DNA of 64,000 nt from Aquimarina macrocephali JAMB N27. Its GTDB lineage: Bacteria; Bacteroidota; Bacteroidia; Flavobacteriales; Flavobacteriaceae. The notes under the pieces are model-generated. The model worked only from the letters and a program-made list of their open reading frames with translations, made no database searches and had not been told where the DNA came from. Location: NCBI RefSeq assembly GCF_000520995.1, contig NZ_JACA01000053.1:1-64000 (forward strand). The letters are read 5' to 3'. Of this stretch, positions 10,001 through 17,547 are shown in pieces. The first letter of the stretch is position 1. The number at the start of each line of letters is the position of its first letter. Both the position numbers and the translations under genes were made by a program.

Positions 10001-10366
10001 GCAGGAAAACGTATTAAAGCCATGAAAGCAGCTTTGCAAAGAACAAATAGTGCTCCTGGAGATTTAGATAATCGCTTAAATACTTTAGAGGGAAGTATGG
10101 CAGATCTGAATAAGGAATTCTTTGGAAATAATTCTAAACAGCGAGTGGGCGAGAAGACAAAGCCTACCATTGAAAATAGAATGTTTTCTATTTATAAAGG
10201 CGTAGATAGATCTACCTATGGACCGACCAGTACACATTTGGAAACAATGAAAATAATTGATGATCAATTAAAAGTTATCACTTCTAAGTTTACTGTTTTG
10301 AACAATGAAATGAACTCATTTTCAAAAGCACTAAAGGAAGCAGGTGCTCCGTTTATTGAGGAGTAA
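7094..10366 (+). CDS. Secreted Asp-box (BNR/sortilin-like) beta-propeller protein
   Basis: A large exported protein of 1090 residues. The frame is open from a TTG at 7067, but ATG 7094 starts a clean signal peptide (KTKFTQFFFIIFLLAFTFSVYG), so it is preferred. The body holds about nine Asp-box motifs (S/T-x-D-x-G-x-x-W), for example SNDGGASW, SNDGGKTW, STDGGETW, TEDGGKNW and STDNGRTW, which mark two beta-propellers of the VPS10/sortilin or sialidase-like fold. A C-terminal alpha-helical stretch follows. The family is often annotated as glycosyl hydrolase, but no sialidase FRIP motif or catalytic set was identified, so enzymatic activity is not supported. No type IX sorting domain was seen. 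It faces a gamma-glutamyltransferase gene tail to tail. Confidence 0.9.
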   Translation: MKTKFTQFFFIIFLLAFTFSVYGQRVKAKQEASTVLSDSIFSGLKLRNIGPAFMSGRIADVAIHPKNESIWYVAVASGGVWKTVNSGTTWKPIFDDQTSYSIGCVTIDPINHNTIWVGTGENVGGRHMGYGDGIYRSNDGGASWTNMGLKTSEHISKIIIHPENSNVLWVAVQGPLWKKGGDRGLYKSNDGGKTWKKTLGDDTWVGVTDLVIDPRNPDRLYAATWQRHRTVAAYMGGGPGSGLHRSTDGGETWEKLKNGLPKSWMGKIGLTISPQQPDILYAAIELDRRTGGVYRSADRGTTWEKQSNAVAGATGPHYYQELYASPHHFERLYLVDNTMQISEDGGKTFKRMNEEHKHGDNHAIAFKKEDPDYLLVGTDGGLYETFDLTKNWRFIENLPVTQYYKVAVDDSEPFYNIYGGTQDNSTQGGPSRTDNLHGIQNSDWKIVLNWDGHQPATEPGNPNIMYAERQEGNLTRVDLSTGEVIDIQPQPAAEENFERFNWDAPILVSAHDPARIYFASHRVWRSDNRGDKWTTISGDLTKNQERIELSIMGKKQSWDSPWDFLAMSNYNTITSIAESPKQEGVLYAGTDDGIIQATEDGGKNWRKINVGTLPGVPATAFVNDIKADLFDTNTVYVALDNHKYGDFNPYLVKSTDNGRTWKSIKGNLPKRTLVWRIVQDHIQPNLLFAATEFGIYFTINGGSRWVKLKGGIPTISFRDLVIQRKENDLVGASFGRGFFIFDDFSLLRSVSEAKLKEEAVLFPTRDAWWYIPRPSLSFDDKKGSQGASHYVAPNPDFGAVLTYYLKDGLKTSKENRQEIEKKNKGKDIVFPGWDNVEAERTESKPRILLAITNSVGKTIRRIEGPVKSGFHRVAWDLRYPATDAISLEKQENSFGPPRGFMVAPGKYTATLSKVVNGKVTQLSNPVSFMVKRMYNGALKGATLEKVTTFWRSYENTIGRVSTLNMQVNKAGKRIKAMKAALQRTNSAPGDLDNRLNTLEGSMADLNKEFFGNNSKQRVGEKTKPTIENRMFSIYKGVDRSTYGPTSTHLETMKIIDDQLKVITSKFTVLNNEMNSFSKALKEAGAPFIEE

Positions 10367-10388
10367 TTACTAGAAGTTTGTTATTAGG

Positions 10389-12074
10389 TTAATACCCAGC
10401 TGCCTGGCCATCTTTGCGAGATTCAGAAGCTCCATAGTAGACACCATCTTTTATCATAATGGCCTGGTAGCCACCATAAGGACCTAAAGCATACGATACG
10501 TTATGACCTTTAGAAAGCAGCCCTCTAATTGTCTCATAAGAAATTCCAGATTCAATATGTAATGTTCCTCCACTGGTCATTTCTTCTCCTGTGGGTTGAG
10601 ACGATCCCATATGGTTTATTCTAGGAGCATCGCCAGCTTCTTGTAGATTCATTCCAAAATCAACCATATTAACAATAATCTGTACATGACCTTGGGGTTG
10701 CATACCTCCACCCATAAGTCCAAAACTCATAAAAGGTTTTCCGTCTTTAGTAACAAATGCAGGAATTATGGTATGAAAAGGTCTTTTTTTAGGCTCATAG
10801 GTATTAAAATGTCCTTCTTTCAACGAAAATAATTCACCTCTGTCTTGTAAAATAAAACCAAGTTCGGTTGGTGTCATTCCAGACCCCATACCTCTATAAT
10901 TACTTTGTATTAAGGATACCATATTGCCTTCTTCATCTGCCACAGTGAGATATATGGTATCTCCATTATTAAGATTCCCGGCATCATATGTTTTTGCAGC
11001 TTTATTTTCATCAATAAGTTTTCGTCTTTTTGTGGCGTAGTCTTTAGAAACAAGCTGTTTTACAGGAATAGTATTAAAATCTGGATCTGCATAAAATTTT
11101 GCCCGGTCTTCATAGGCTAGTTTTTTAGCTTCAGTCAGTACATGTAGATATTCTGTTGTGCCAAATCCCATAGATTTTAAATCATATTCTTCGAGAATGT
11201 TTAGCATTTGCAGGGCAGCTATCCCTTGTCCGTTAGGAGGTAATTCCCATACATCGTATCCTCGATAGTTTGTAGATACAGGTTCTACCCATTCTGAAGT
11301 ATGATTTTTTAGATCATCATAGCTAAGAAACCCACCATTTTCTTTCACATACTTTGCAATAATTCTAGCAATATCTCCTTTGTAGAAAGTATCTCTACCC
11401 TCATTTGCAATTTTTTCTAGTGTATTCGCTAAAAAAAGATTTTTAAAAACCTCTCCTTTTTTTGGAGCAGAACCCTTAGGCATATATGTTGTTTCAAAAC
11501 CTGGATATTTTGATAAAAACTTAGCACTTAATTGCATATAATATGCAACCAATTCGGTTACAGGAAAACCTTCGCGAGCATAATTAATAGTTGGTTGTAA
11601 AATCTTTTTCATATCTAATTTACCAAACTTACCGTGTAGTTGATACCACCCATCTACACAGCCGGGAACAGAAACAGGAAGAGGACCATGAGATGGTATT
11701 TTAGTATGGTTGTTTTTCTTGAAATATTCTAAAGTTAACTTTTCGGGAGATCGCCCACTAGCATTTAATCCATATAATTTTTTTGTTTTAGCATCCCACA
11801 CAATAGCAAACAAATCACCGCCTATACCATTTCCTGTTGGTTCCATTAATCCAAGCATTGCATTGGCCGCAATTGCTGCATCAATTGCATTACCTCCTTG
11901 TTTTAAAATATCAAGAGCAGTTTGTGTAGCCAGTGGATGACTGGTAGCTGCCATTCCGTGGGTGGCAATTACTTCAGATCGTGTGGCAAAATTTTTACCG
12001 GTAATTCGATCTTGGGAGAAAACAATACTTATAGGTACCAAAAATAGAATGCAAAGAGTATTAAATGATTTCAT
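10389..12074 (-). CDS. ggt: Gamma-glutamyltransferase (gamma-glutamyltranspeptidase)
   Basis: An exported 561-residue N-terminal-nucleophile hydrolase that cleaves gamma-glutamyl bonds of glutathione and related peptides in the periplasm. The signal peptide is about residues 1-20. The precursor matures by autocleavage before a threonine; the GDTIYLTVAD segment places that nucleophile at T373. Also present are the N-terminal GGNAIDAA (60-67) and GNGIGGDLF (81-89) motifs, the glycine-rich segment around residue 395, and the late GLMGGGMQPQGH motif. Length and order fit the family. It is transcribed alone and convergent with the Asp-box protein gene 22 bp away. Confidence 0.94.
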   Translation of the reverse strand: MKSFNTLCILFLVPISIVFSQDRITGKNFATRSEVIATHGMAATSHPLATQTALDILKQGGNAIDAAIAANAMLGLMEPTGNGIGGDLFAIVWDAKTKKLYGLNASGRSPEKLTLEYFKKNNHTKIPSHGPLPVSVPGCVDGWYQLHGKFGKLDMKKILQPTINYAREGFPVTELVAYYMQLSAKFLSKYPGFETTYMPKGSAPKKGEVFKNLFLANTLEKIANEGRDTFYKGDIARIIAKYVKENGGFLSYDDLKNHTSEWVEPVSTNYRGYDVWELPPNGQGIAALQMLNILEEYDLKSMGFGTTEYLHVLTEAKKLAYEDRAKFYADPDFNTIPVKQLVSKDYATKRRKLIDENKAAKTYDAGNLNNGDTIYLTVADEEGNMVSLIQSNYRGMGSGMTPTELGFILQDRGELFSLKEGHFNTYEPKKRPFHTIIPAFVTKDGKPFMSFGLMGGGMQPQGHVQIIVNMVDFGMNLQEAGDAPRINHMGSSQPTGEEMTSGGTLHIESGISYETIRGLLSKGHNVSYALGPYGGYQAIMIKDGVYYGASESRKDGQAAGY

Positions 12075-12242
12075 GTGAATGATTATGAGATGATAAAATA
12101 TCCAAACAAGATAAGCAATACCCCATAATAATTGATAAGATACCTAGCAAAATGATTAATTGCAAGTTTATTATGAAGTGAGGCTATTGTGAAATATAGC
12201 CAAATGAATAACTAAAGTGAGAAGGAAGAACGGTTATTACTA

Positions 12243-12953
12243 CTACTTTCTTTTCTTAAAAAACGGAATCAAATAACTTATAGAATATCCATAGCCTACA
12301 CCGATACTACTGTAATCATTAGTACGACCAAATCCAGGAATATATAAATTATCGAATCTATCAGGTTTTTTTTCACTAACAAGACTTCTAAGAGATACAT
12401 TAGCTCCCAGATATAGATTACTTATAAGTTCTACTTTAATACCAAGAACTAATTCTATCCAGCTGGCATTTAAGCCATCAGATTTGATGCTTCCGGTTAT
12501 TTGATTTGGTCCAAAATAATCTGTGCTTGTAAAAATAGAATAATCATTCAGTGTTTGATCAAAAGTAGAAAACCCATACCGTAGCCCTACGTAGATGCTG
12601 TTTTGCATTCCGTACCAATTGTCATATATGTTATAATCTATACCTACTCTTGCATAGCTTCCAGAGCCTTTTGTGTTAATGTTTTCTTCATCTCTTATTA
12701 AGGATTCATTACCTATTTCGGCGGCGAGATAGAATTTTTTATAAAATCTATAATCCCCAACAATTTCGAATCCAGAATAGTTGTCATCAACTGCTGTTCG
12801 GATTAATCGACCGAGGTCAACTCCTGCTCTAAAACCATACTTTTCTGAGGGAGGAAGAGTGTCTTTTACACTAACCTTTGGTTCTTCTTGCCCATAGAAA
12901 TAGCCGGTGATCAAGATGCTAATGAAAAATAAATACGTGTGCAGTTGTTTCAT
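12243..12953 (-). CDS. DUF6048 family outer-membrane protein
   Basis: A 236-residue exported protein with a signal peptide ending near residue 21 (GYFYGQ). The rest is rich in alternating hydrophobic strands and aromatic girdles (for example YARVGIDYNIYDNWYG) and ends with FF plus a basic tail, as expected of a small outer-membrane beta-barrel. It matches the flavobacterial family DUF6048, of unknown function. Its start overlaps the end of the DUF6452 lipoprotein gene by 35 bp, a strong sign of co-translation and shared function in the envelope. In relatives, as I recall, this pair often follows rlmD directly; here extra DNA separates them. Confidence 0.85.
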   Translation of the reverse strand: MKQLHTYLFFISILITGYFYGQEEPKVSVKDTLPPSEKYGFRAGVDLGRLIRTAVDDNYSGFEIVGDYRFYKKFYLAAEIGNESLIRDEENINTKGSGSYARVGIDYNIYDNWYGMQNSIYVGLRYGFSTFDQTLNDYSIFTSTDYFGPNQITGSIKSDGLNASWIELVLGIKVELISNLYLGANVSLRSLVSEKKPDRFDNLYIPGFGRTNDYSSIGVGYGYSISYLIPFFKKRK

Positions 12954-13443
12954 CGGTTACGTTCTCTCTTTGTATTGTTATATTTTTGATCCAACTCCCA
13001 TCATCTCCAGCTTCTACGGGAGATACCGTTAGACCTTTGTAATTGATCTTAAATCCACAAGCACTACTTACATATTCTTCTTCTGTTGTGTATTGAAAAC
13101 TTACAGTATCTTTATTAGGAAGGGGATCAGTATCACTATTATTAGTAATGTCAGAATTTATAGTAAATTCATAATCAGTAATAGATACATTATTTCTTAG
13201 CGGTATTAGAATAGAATCTGTTACTGTACCTAAAGTAAATGGAGTTTCTATACCAACTGCTTTTACCTGTAGCTCTAATGGAGCTTTTACTTGTGTACTT
13301 GTGTCAAAGTCAATAAATTTTATAACCAGAAAAGGTGTAGTAGGAGTACCTTCTGCACATATATCGTCTCGTTCACAACTTAAGTTTGAATATAAAACCA
13401 AGACTCCAATTAATATAAATAACGAATATTTGTATACTCTCAT
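12919..13443 (-). CDS. DUF6452 family lipoprotein
   Basis: A 174-residue lipoprotein. The signal peptide ends in a lipobox (LYSNLSC) with the lipidated cysteine at 23. The mature part is beta-rich with few helices and matches DUF6452, a Bacteroidota family of unknown function. It overlaps the DUF6048 barrel gene by 35 bp and precedes it in the operon, so a lipoprotein-barrel complex in the outer membrane is a reasonable inference. Not to be confused with rlmD-encoded functions, to which it is only a neighbour. Confidence 0.85.
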   Translation of the reverse strand: MRVYKYSLFILIGVLVLYSNLSCERDDICAEGTPTTPFLVIKFIDFDTSTQVKAPLELQVKAVGIETPFTLGTVTDSILIPLRNNVSITDYEFTINSDITNNSDTDPLPNKDTVSFQYTTEEEYVSSACGFKINYKGLTVSPVEAGDDGSWIKNITIQRENVTDETTAHVFIFH

Positions 13444-13531
13444 ATAATATTTTTTTCTATCTCAACCACATTTTGATAAACATGGTTTTTCGCAACTATC
13501 CACAATATTACGAGAATAAAAATACGATTAG

Positions 13532-13735
13532 ATGAATGCAAAAATATTGAAACAAAATAAGTTTCAAATTGCTATTTGCGTGACCAAAAATAAAAAAGAT
13601 AAACCAATTCGTACTGGTTATTTCTCAAAAATAAAGGACTGGAATAAAGAGGGTGTGTTGCTACTTAAGCCATATTTGGATTTTAGTAATGGTTTTGATG
13701 ATTATTATTTTGTTTTAAAAACCGGGAACCTTTGA
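13532..13735 (+). pseudogene. Small ORF resembling an integrase arm DNA-binding domain; possible remnant
   Basis: A 67-residue ORF on the opposite strand to its neighbours. The segment IRTGYFSKIKDWNKEG resembles the beta-sheet arm-type DNA-binding domain at the start of Bacteroidota tyrosine recombinases (a TG-x(3-6)-W/D pattern). No core-binding or catalytic domain follows, so if the resemblance is right it is a decayed fragment. It ends inside a GC-rich hairpin unlike the surrounding AT-rich DNA. It could instead be an unrelated short or non-coding ORF; the assignment rests on pattern recognition only. Confidence 0.35.
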
Positions 13736-13745
13736 CAGCTCCCGG
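13722..13745. repeat. GC-rich hairpin in the accessory insert
   Basis: CCGGGA at 13722-13727 pairs with TCCCGG at 13740-13745 around a 12-base loop that contains the stop codon of the preceding ORF. A second small hairpin, TGTAG/CTACA, follows near 13762-13778. No T run follows, so this is not a clear terminator. It may be a mobile-element end or fold. Confidence 0.4.
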
Positions 13746-13806
13746 CCACCGCAATAGAAAATGTAGAAGATTGCTACATCAAGTTGCCATAATCTAAAGG
13801 GTGTAA

Positions 13807-14214
13807 TTATTCCATAAAAACTAAATTCTGGGCTTTTGCCTTGCAGTTGTGGTTAAAAGTCACTGTACAACAGTAATAGTTTCTTCTATTTTCGCCTTTT
13901 TGGTTTATCCAATCCACATAATTGATAACGGTAAATGTAGAATCATTAACGATCCTAACATCTTTATCACTTTCTCCAAAAGAAATAATAGTTGATGATC
14001 GTAATCTTTTGTTGATTATAGAGTGTGATGCTGTTAATGCCTCGGATTTGTGAAAAAGAAATGTGTTTTTGTTGGTTTTTTTAGAATTTGTAATTTGACT
14101 GGTGTCGTTAAGATGTTGGGTGTAAAAAATAGCCCCGATTACTATTGTAATACACATAATTGGTATTACGAAGAGTTTTATTATAAACTCTCCTTTTTTA
14201 AAGTCTAATATCAT
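13807..14214 (-). CDS. Small membrane-anchored protein of unknown function
   Basis: A 135-residue protein with one transmembrane helix near the N-terminus (about 12-32) and a beta-rich C-terminal domain. The segment DSTFTVINYVDWINQKGENRRNYY followed by CCTVTF recalls small proteins, commoner in Proteobacteria, with a conserved pattern close to SYVDxQNxFGxxxRxxYxCTV. Their function is unknown. It lies 44 bp downstream of another small membrane protein of similar phylogenetic flavour, so the two form a likely operon. The pair sits between rlmD and the DUF6452/DUF6048 genes, a position suggesting insertion. Confidence 0.6.
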   Translation of the reverse strand: MILDFKKGEFIIKLFVIPIMCITIVIGAIFYTQHLNDTSQITNSKKTNKNTFLFHKSEALTASHSIINKRLRSSTIISFGESDKDVRIVNDSTFTVINYVDWINQKGENRRNYYCCTVTFNHNCKAKAQNLVFME

Positions 14215-14258
14215 GATTGTAAGCCTTGGTGGTAGTGAGATGGTTTGTGTGTGAAATA

Positions 14259-14567
14259 TTATGGTAAGTTAACGTTAGCATTTTTTGCATCCCGTTCTTC
14301 TTGTTCTTTTATTTTTGTCCATCTAGCATAATTTTCTTTATCTCCACTTTGAAGAAAAGCTTCTGCAACGAATCCAGCATGTAATGATGCCTCTATTCCT
14401 GGGCCATTTCGCTTAACAATATTGTATTGTTTTATGGCTTCTTGCGCAACTTGATTTTTGGTTTCGTTAATTTGATGTTGACCAGTATCACTGGAACCGG
14501 TAGTAAATAAAAAATAAATTAAAATAAGAAGAATGAAGATCAGGGGTATTTTTACTACATTTCTCAT
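14259..14567 (-). CDS. Small exported or membrane protein of unknown function
   Basis: A 102-residue protein with an N-terminal hydrophobic segment (about 7-23) and a short helical domain. The segment QYNIVKRNGPGIEASLHAGFVAEAFLQSGDKENYARW follows a pattern I recall from small proteobacterial accessory proteins (QYxIAKRxG...AGxVxAAYLQAxDExxYxxW). Function unknown. It heads a probable two-gene operon with the next minus-strand gene and lies downstream of the rlmD terminator, so it probably has its own promoter in the 14568-14840 region. Confidence 0.6.
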   Translation of the reverse strand: MRNVVKIPLIFILLILIYFLFTTGSSDTGQHQINETKNQVAQEAIKQYNIVKRNGPGIEASLHAGFVAEAFLQSGDKENYARWTKIKEQEERDAKNANVNLP

Positions 14568-14841
14568 AACTGTTAGTTTTGATAAACTTAGGTTTGACTA
14601 TAAAATTTATTGTAGTAGCAATCTTCGGGTACAAATGTAGGAAATAACTCATGATATTAAATATGGTTTTTGAGTTAACTTTTTATGGTTTAACCGTAAT
14701 TATTTTGATTTTACAAAACAAGATAAATCCTTGATATGTAGTGTTTAATGACTTTTTTGTTAAAAGGATTGGTTATGTGCTAATAAAGCATTTGAAGTTG
14801 ATGAATTTATTGCGAATTGAATGCTTGAATATGTAATGAAT

Positions 14842-14889
14842 AAAAAAATCGATGAAATACATAATAGTGTTATGTTTCATCGATTTTAT
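14842..14889. terminator. Long hairpin terminator downstream of rlmD
   Basis: AAAATCGATGAAA and TTTCATCGATTTT form the base of a stem, extended by ACATAA/TTATGT around a TAGTG loop. A and T runs flank both sides, so it can work in both directions. It lies about 85 bp after the rlmD stop, within a 405-bp gene-free stretch (14568-14972) in which I saw nothing else but AT-rich sequence. Confidence 0.85.
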
Positions 14890-14972
14890 TTATTATTGAA
14901 TCAAATTTCTGGTTATCTGCAGATATACAAGTTTAATGCAGACTCATGTTTTGTCAGAAATTGATCATGAAT

Positions 14973-16382
14973 CTATCTTTTTTCAAGTAATACAACGTTC
15001 TCTACGTGATATGTTTGCGGGAACATATCAACGGGTTGAACTTTACTTACTTTATACATCTCATCTAATAATGAAAGATCACGTGCTTGTGTTGCACTAT
15101 TACAACTTACATACACTATTTTTTGAGGAGAAATGTTTAATAATTGCCCAACAACATCTTTATGCATTCCATCTCTTGGTGGATCTGTAATTACCACTTC
15201 GGGTTGACCATGTAGGGAAATAAAATCTTTGGTGAATACCTTTTTCATGTCACCAACGTAGAATTCTACATTATCAATATTATTACGTTTTGCATTTTCT
15301 TTTGCATCTTCTATAGCTTCGGGAACTGCCTCTACGCCGATTACTTTCTTTGCTTTTTTTGCAACAAACTGTGCTATAGTACCGGTTCCTGTATATAGAT
15401 CATATACTAATTCTTCTCCTGTAAGATTGGCAAAATCTCGAGTTACTTTATATAATTCGTATGCTTGTTTAGAATTTGTTTGATAGAAAGACTTGGCATT
15501 AATTCTAAACCGCAATCCTTCCATTTCTTCTTCGATGTAATCTTTTCCTTTGTAACAAATAACCTCTTGATCATAAATTGTATCATTACCTTTAGGGTTA
15601 ATTGTATACTGCAGAGAAGTGATTTCTGGAAATTCTGAAACCATATAATCTAATAATAGCGTTCTTTTTTCTACATCTTCATGAAAAAATTGAAACAAAA
15701 CCATAATTTCTCCTGTAGATGCAATTCTAATCATCAATGTACGCAAAAAACCATGCTGATTCCTTGCGTTATAAAAAGAAAGGTTGTTTTCTGTGGCAAA
15801 AGCTTTTACTTTATTTCGAATATCATTACTTGGATCTTCCTGTAGATGACATTTGTTGATGTCCAGAATTTTATCCCACATTCCTGGAATATGGAAGCCC
15901 AATGCGTTTCTATTTTGAATTTCAGAATCACTTCTAATCTCATCTAGAGTTAGCCATCTGCTATCACTAAAAGAAAATTCCATTTTATTTCTATAGAAAA
16001 ATTGATCTTCTGAGCCAAGTATCGAACTTACCTCTGGTAGCTCAATTTTACCTAATCGAGTTAGGTTATTTACAATTTCTTGTTGTTTATAAGCTAGTTG
16101 ATGCTCATAACCCATAAACTGCCATTTACAACCTCCACAAGTTCCAAAATGCTCACAAGTGGGCTCAACACGTTTGTCTGATAGTTTGTGAAAAGTAGTA
16201 GCAGAACCTTCATAAAAGGCTTTACGTTTTTTGGTAGTTTGGATATCTGCTACATCTCCAGGAACTGCATTGTTAACAAAAATTACTTTCCCATCGGGGG
16301 CTTTAGCAATACTTTTTCCCTTTGCACCTGCATCAATAACTTCGATATTCTCAAAGATTTGTCTTCTGTTTTTCCTTGCCAT
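14973..16382 (-). CDS. rlmD: 23S rRNA (uracil-C5)-methyltransferase RlmD
   Basis: This 469-residue enzyme transfers a methyl group from SAM to C5 of a 23S rRNA uridine (U1939 in E. coli numbering). An N-terminal TRAM RNA-binding domain (about 1-60) is followed by the iron-sulfur cysteines in CEHFGTCGGC (C76, C82, C85; the fourth lies later). The methyltransferase domain shows YDLYTGTGT, the TDPPRDG motif and the YVSCNS motif with catalytic C427. Members of this family include RlmCD, which also methylates U747, so exact site specificity is inferred. The gene is followed by its own strong terminator. Confidence 0.92.
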   Translation of the reverse strand: MARKNRRQIFENIEVIDAGAKGKSIAKAPDGKVIFVNNAVPGDVADIQTTKKRKAFYEGSATTFHKLSDKRVEPTCEHFGTCGGCKWQFMGYEHQLAYKQQEIVNNLTRLGKIELPEVSSILGSEDQFFYRNKMEFSFSDSRWLTLDEIRSDSEIQNRNALGFHIPGMWDKILDINKCHLQEDPSNDIRNKVKAFATENNLSFYNARNQHGFLRTLMIRIASTGEIMVLFQFFHEDVEKRTLLLDYMVSEFPEITSLQYTINPKGNDTIYDQEVICYKGKDYIEEEMEGLRFRINAKSFYQTNSKQAYELYKVTRDFANLTGEELVYDLYTGTGTIAQFVAKKAKKVIGVEAVPEAIEDAKENAKRNNIDNVEFYVGDMKKVFTKDFISLHGQPEVVITDPPRDGMHKDVVGQLLNISPQKIVYVSCNSATQARDLSLLDEMYKVSKVQPVDMFPQTYHVENVVLLEKR

Positions 16383-16497
16383 AGCGCAAAAATAACAATA
16401 GAAAGCATATACTTATTAAATTTTCAATATATCTTAGAAAAAGAAATAAAAAAATGAACCTATTTATTATTTCTACGTCTATACTATAAAGGCCAAT

Positions 16498-17055
16498 ATG
16501 ACAAACACCAATAAAACAATTGACTCTTTGTTGGTATTACAATGCCAATCAGGAAGTAAGAAAGCAGTAACTCTTCTTGTTAAAAGATGGCATACAAAAC
16601 TATGTAAACAGGCGTATTGGTACACTCGAGATATGGAAATTTCAAAAGATATTGCTCAAGATAGCTGGAGTACTATTTTTTTAAAAATCAATAGTCTAAA
16701 AGATTCTAATAGTTTTGGGAGTTGGGCGTTAACTATTGTGACCAGAAATGCAATTAATTGGTTACGGAAACATAAAAAGGAAGTAGAACATTTACAAGCA
16801 TATAAGGATTGTAATACAAATCGTATTGAGGATGATGTTCAAAATAACCAAAATACAATGGTGTTATTAAAGAGCTCTATTAAAAAATTACCTTATAATC
16901 AACAATTAGTACTTAACCTTTTTTACATAGAGGAGTATAGCATTAAACAAATAAGTGATATTATAAACGTTTCGACTGGTACTGTTAAATCACGTTTGTT
17001 TACAGCTAGAGAAAAACTGAAATTAATTTTAAAAAATAGAAATTATGGAAAATAA
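16498..17055 (+). CDS. ECF-type RNA polymerase sigma factor
   Basis: A 185-residue sigma-70 family protein with only regions 2 and 4. Region 2 is seen around AQDSWSTIFLKINSL and the aromatic promoter-melting segment through NAINWLRKH. Region 4 is the helix-turn-helix ISDIINVSTGTVKSRLFTAREKL near the C-terminus. Such factors direct RNA polymerase to stress or envelope regulons. The gene overlaps the next one by 11 bp, which suggests the DUF6768 protein is its partner. No classical anti-sigma (zf-HC2 or FecR type) is encoded nearby. Confidence 0.92.
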   Translation: MTNTNKTIDSLLVLQCQSGSKKAVTLLVKRWHTKLCKQAYWYTRDMEISKDIAQDSWSTIFLKINSLKDSNSFGSWALTIVTRNAINWLRKHKKEVEHLQAYKDCNTNRIEDDVQNNQNTMVLLKSSIKKLPYNQQLVLNLFYIEEYSIKQISDIINVSTGTVKSRLFTAREKLKLILKNRNYGK

Positions 17056-17431
17056 AATGAAAGATATCGATCAATTGATTAAAGAAACATTGAGCCAGGA
17101 AGAAGCAAAATTTTATGATGATCTAGATGAACAAAATCTTTTCGAAATGTTAGGAGGGCTTTTTAACACTAAACACAGATGGATTATTGTATTGATGAAT
17201 ATAGCAACTGTAATAGCTTTTGGTTTTTTTATCTATTGTATTATTCAATTTTTGAATACTGATAATACTAACGAACTTATAAAATGGTTTGCAGGAGGAG
17301 CGATCTGTATAATGATTATAGGAATGACCAAATTATTTGCCTGGATGCAAATGGATAAAAATGCAGTATTAAGAGAAATTAAAAGGCTAGAACTACAAGT
17401 ATCTTCTATAGCTGGAAAAATATCACAATAA
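17045..17431 (+). CDS. DUF6768 family membrane protein, sigma-factor-linked
   Basis: A 128-residue protein with a soluble acidic N-terminus (IDQLIKETLSQEEAKFYDDL) and two transmembrane helices (about 43-66 and 80-100) joined by a short loop, then an amphipathic C-terminal helix. It matches DUF6768. Overlap with the ECF sigma gene (11 bp) and constant pairing in related genomes, as I recall, suggest a membrane regulator of the sigma factor, possibly an atypical anti-sigma factor that binds it through the cytoplasmic N-terminal helix. This is inference; no known anti-sigma domain is visible. Confidence 0.8.
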   Translation: MENKMKDIDQLIKETLSQEEAKFYDDLDEQNLFEMLGGLFNTKHRWIIVLMNIATVIAFGFFIYCIIQFLNTDNTNELIKWFAGGAICIMIIGMTKLFAWMQMDKNAVLREIKRLELQVSSIAGKISQ

Positions 17432-17547
17432 GATTTTAGAAAGAAGCTTATATTTAGTAATTTGCAACCAACTTCAGTAGGATGATTTCTCTCCCGAACT
17501 TTATGTCAAAGTAGGAATTGTAAAGTTTTATTTTTAATACGTGAATA

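Noticed and set aside
7094..10366. Annotation as an active sialidase or glycosyl hydrolase
   Set aside because: Asp-box repeats alone mark a propeller fold; no FRIP motif or catalytic Arg triad/Tyr-Glu pair was identified.
14936..15190. Open frame on the + strand over the end of rlmD
   Set aside because: It overlaps conserved rlmD coding sequence, including the segment around the catalytic cysteine, and shows no domain.
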